Source: Candidatus Thorarchaeota archaeon SMTZ1-83
GTDB taxonomy: Archaea > Asgardarchaeota > Thorarchaeia > Thorarchaeales > Thorarchaeaceae
Direction: 5' to 3'
Assembly (NCBI GenBank): GCA_001563325.1
Contig: LRSK01000246.1
Coordinates: 1-14,702 of the forward strand
Length of the DNA stretch: 14,702 bases
In this document: piece after piece, positions 14,207-14,702 of the stretch
Layout of the letters: every line of letters begins with the position of its first letter
How positions within the stretch are numbered: position 1 is the first letter of the stretch
Made by a program: the position numbers and the translations under genes
Notes under the pieces: generated by a model
The model's input: only the letters and a program-made list of their open reading frames with translations
Told to the model about the DNA's origin: nothing
The model's database searches: none

Positions 14207-14217
14207 TATATATATAA
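14207..14217 (+). promoter_or_regulatory. Strong TATA box upstream of the small ORF and regulator
   Basis: TATATATATAA, the most AT-rich element in the window, is centred about 23 nt before the ATG at 14235, suggesting a leaderless message. GGCAA (14200-14204) and TTGCC (14223-14227) form an inverted repeat that brackets the box, a possible operator. A second AT-rich element, CTATATGAATATA, lies at 14186-14198. In 14027-14185 I see no gene, tRNA or other clear signal. Confidence 0.6.
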
Positions 14218-14234
14218 AGCTTTTGCCAAGAGTA

Positions 14235-14348
14235 ATGAAGCGGGATGATTATTTGCGTTCCAACCACCAAAAGAGCATGATATGCATCCCTTTTGAGGAG
14301 CTTCTTCAAGCATCCTCTGCAGTACACGAAACTTACTCTTGGAAGTGA
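14235..14348 (+). CDS. Possible 37-residue leader ORF coupled to the regulator gene
   Basis: ATG 14235 opens 37 codons (MKRDDYLRSNHQKSM, then CIPFEELLQ and a tail rich in small and aromatic residues) and ends in TGA at 14346-14348. The TGA overlaps the GTG of the following regulator gene by four bases (GTGA, 14345-14348). The ATG sits at leaderless distance from a strong TATA box. The product is unrecognised. It could be a small protein or an ORF whose translation delivers ribosomes to the regulator. Its short length means chance remains possible. Confidence 0.45.
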   Translation: MKRDDYLRSNHQKSMICIPFEELLQASSAVHETYSWK

Positions 14349-14702
14349 CAAGCCTGAAGATCTCCGTAGACCTTGACGATGACTACCGAAAGATTCTGAG
14401 TGCACTGCGAGAGGAAAAGAAGAAAGTCAGTGCCAAATACCTCAGTGATAAGCTTGGTATCCATGAAAGGACGGTTAGGTACAGGTTAGAGAAGCTTCGA
14501 AAGAAGGGGCTTTTGAGACCGCCAAAGATCCAGACGTATGAGAGGAAGCTTGGACTCGGGGAGCGGCTTCTACTCTTTCAGGGAATCCCGGACAAGGAGG
14601 AGAAACTGGAACAAGTCTTGGAGGAGCTGCCTCTCTTCTACTACTATGCTTCCACCTATGGAAGGTATGACGGGTTCGTCGCATACGCCATGTATCCACT
14701 GG
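14345..14702 (+). CDS. Lrp/AsnC-like winged-helix regulator, partial (right edge)
   Basis: The frame runs off the window after 119 codons. The N-terminal part is a winged helix of Lrp/AsnC type: SVDLDDDYRKILSALRE opens it, helix-turn-helix residues follow in VSAKYLSDKLGIHERTVRYR (about 27-46), and the wing starts at LRKKGLLRPP. The region after it (ERKLGLGERLLLFQGIP, then a helix and FYYYASTYGRYDGFVAY) has the beta-alpha-beta look of the effector/dimer domain. It probably binds DNA as a dimer or higher oligomer; the regulated genes are unknown. An in-frame stop at 14294-14296 limits the start to TTG 14339 or GTG 14345. The GTGA overlap with the preceding small ORF favours GTG 14345. Confidence 0.85.
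   Translation, partial: MTSLKISVDLDDDYRKILSALREEKKKVSAKYLSDKLGIHERTVRYRLEKLRKKGLLRPPKIQTYERKLGLGERLLLFQGIPDKEEKLEQVLEELPLFYYYASTYGRYDGFVAYAMYPL

Noticed and set aside
14073..14234. Upstream extension of the 37-codon ORF
   Set aside because: It would translate straight through the strong TATA box; no ribosome site precedes it.

Overview
The window looks archaeal, most likely Asgard and plausibly Thorarchaeia-like. This rests on gene content and signals: a methionyl-tRNA synthetase with archaeal-type zinc knuckles, SCP2 and LRR proteins, several AT-rich TATA boxes about 25 nt upstream of starts (leaderless style), GTG starts, a threonine-rich stalk on a surface protein, and an Lrp/AsnC-like regulator. 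The phylum assignment is inference from recall and was not searched. Coding density is high and codon usage looks even. I see no insertion sequence, prophage, CRISPR array, rRNA or tRNA.

Layout. 1-251: the edge of a possible minus-strand gene, uncertain. 267-4481 (+): metG, then an LRR protein whose GTG overlaps the metG stop (GTGA), then a non-pyrrolysine MttB-family corrinoid methyltransferase. 4485-5096 (-): an ICMT/PEMT-like membrane methyltransferase, convergent with a 3-nt gap. 5217-6843 (+): an SCP2-like lipid-binding protein and a divergent M24 (creatinase/prolidase-fold) enzyme. 6847-8016 (-): a short MetE-like (core-MetE-type) methyltransferase, again convergent with a 3-nt gap. 8172-9122 (+): a secreted, membrane-anchored superoxide-reductase-like domain followed by a four-helix b561-like cytochrome. 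9190-9984 (+): an alpha/beta hydrolase with a leaderless-type promoter. 10027-10545 (+): a DUF6935-like protein. 10607-13435 (-): a very large family 5 solute-binding protein fused to a seven-helix membrane region. 13436-14234: a mostly non-coding stretch with palindromes, a hairpin and one possible small minus-strand gene. 14235-14702 (+): a strong TATA box, a 37-codon ORF and, through a GTGA overlap, an Lrp/AsnC-like regulator that runs off the edge.

Themes. Two genes belong to cobamide- or methyl-transfer families (MttB-like and MetE-like), with an M24 enzyme of the fold used by creatinase, ectoine hydrolase and the DMSP lyase DddP between them. This may be a loose neighbourhood for methylated-compound metabolism, but there is no corrinoid protein or activase gene here and the genes are not one operon. 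The two most unusual items are the SOR-like/b561 gene pair, which could be an outward-facing redox module, and the solute-binding protein with a large C-terminal membrane domain and no ABC permease or ATPase genes beside it.
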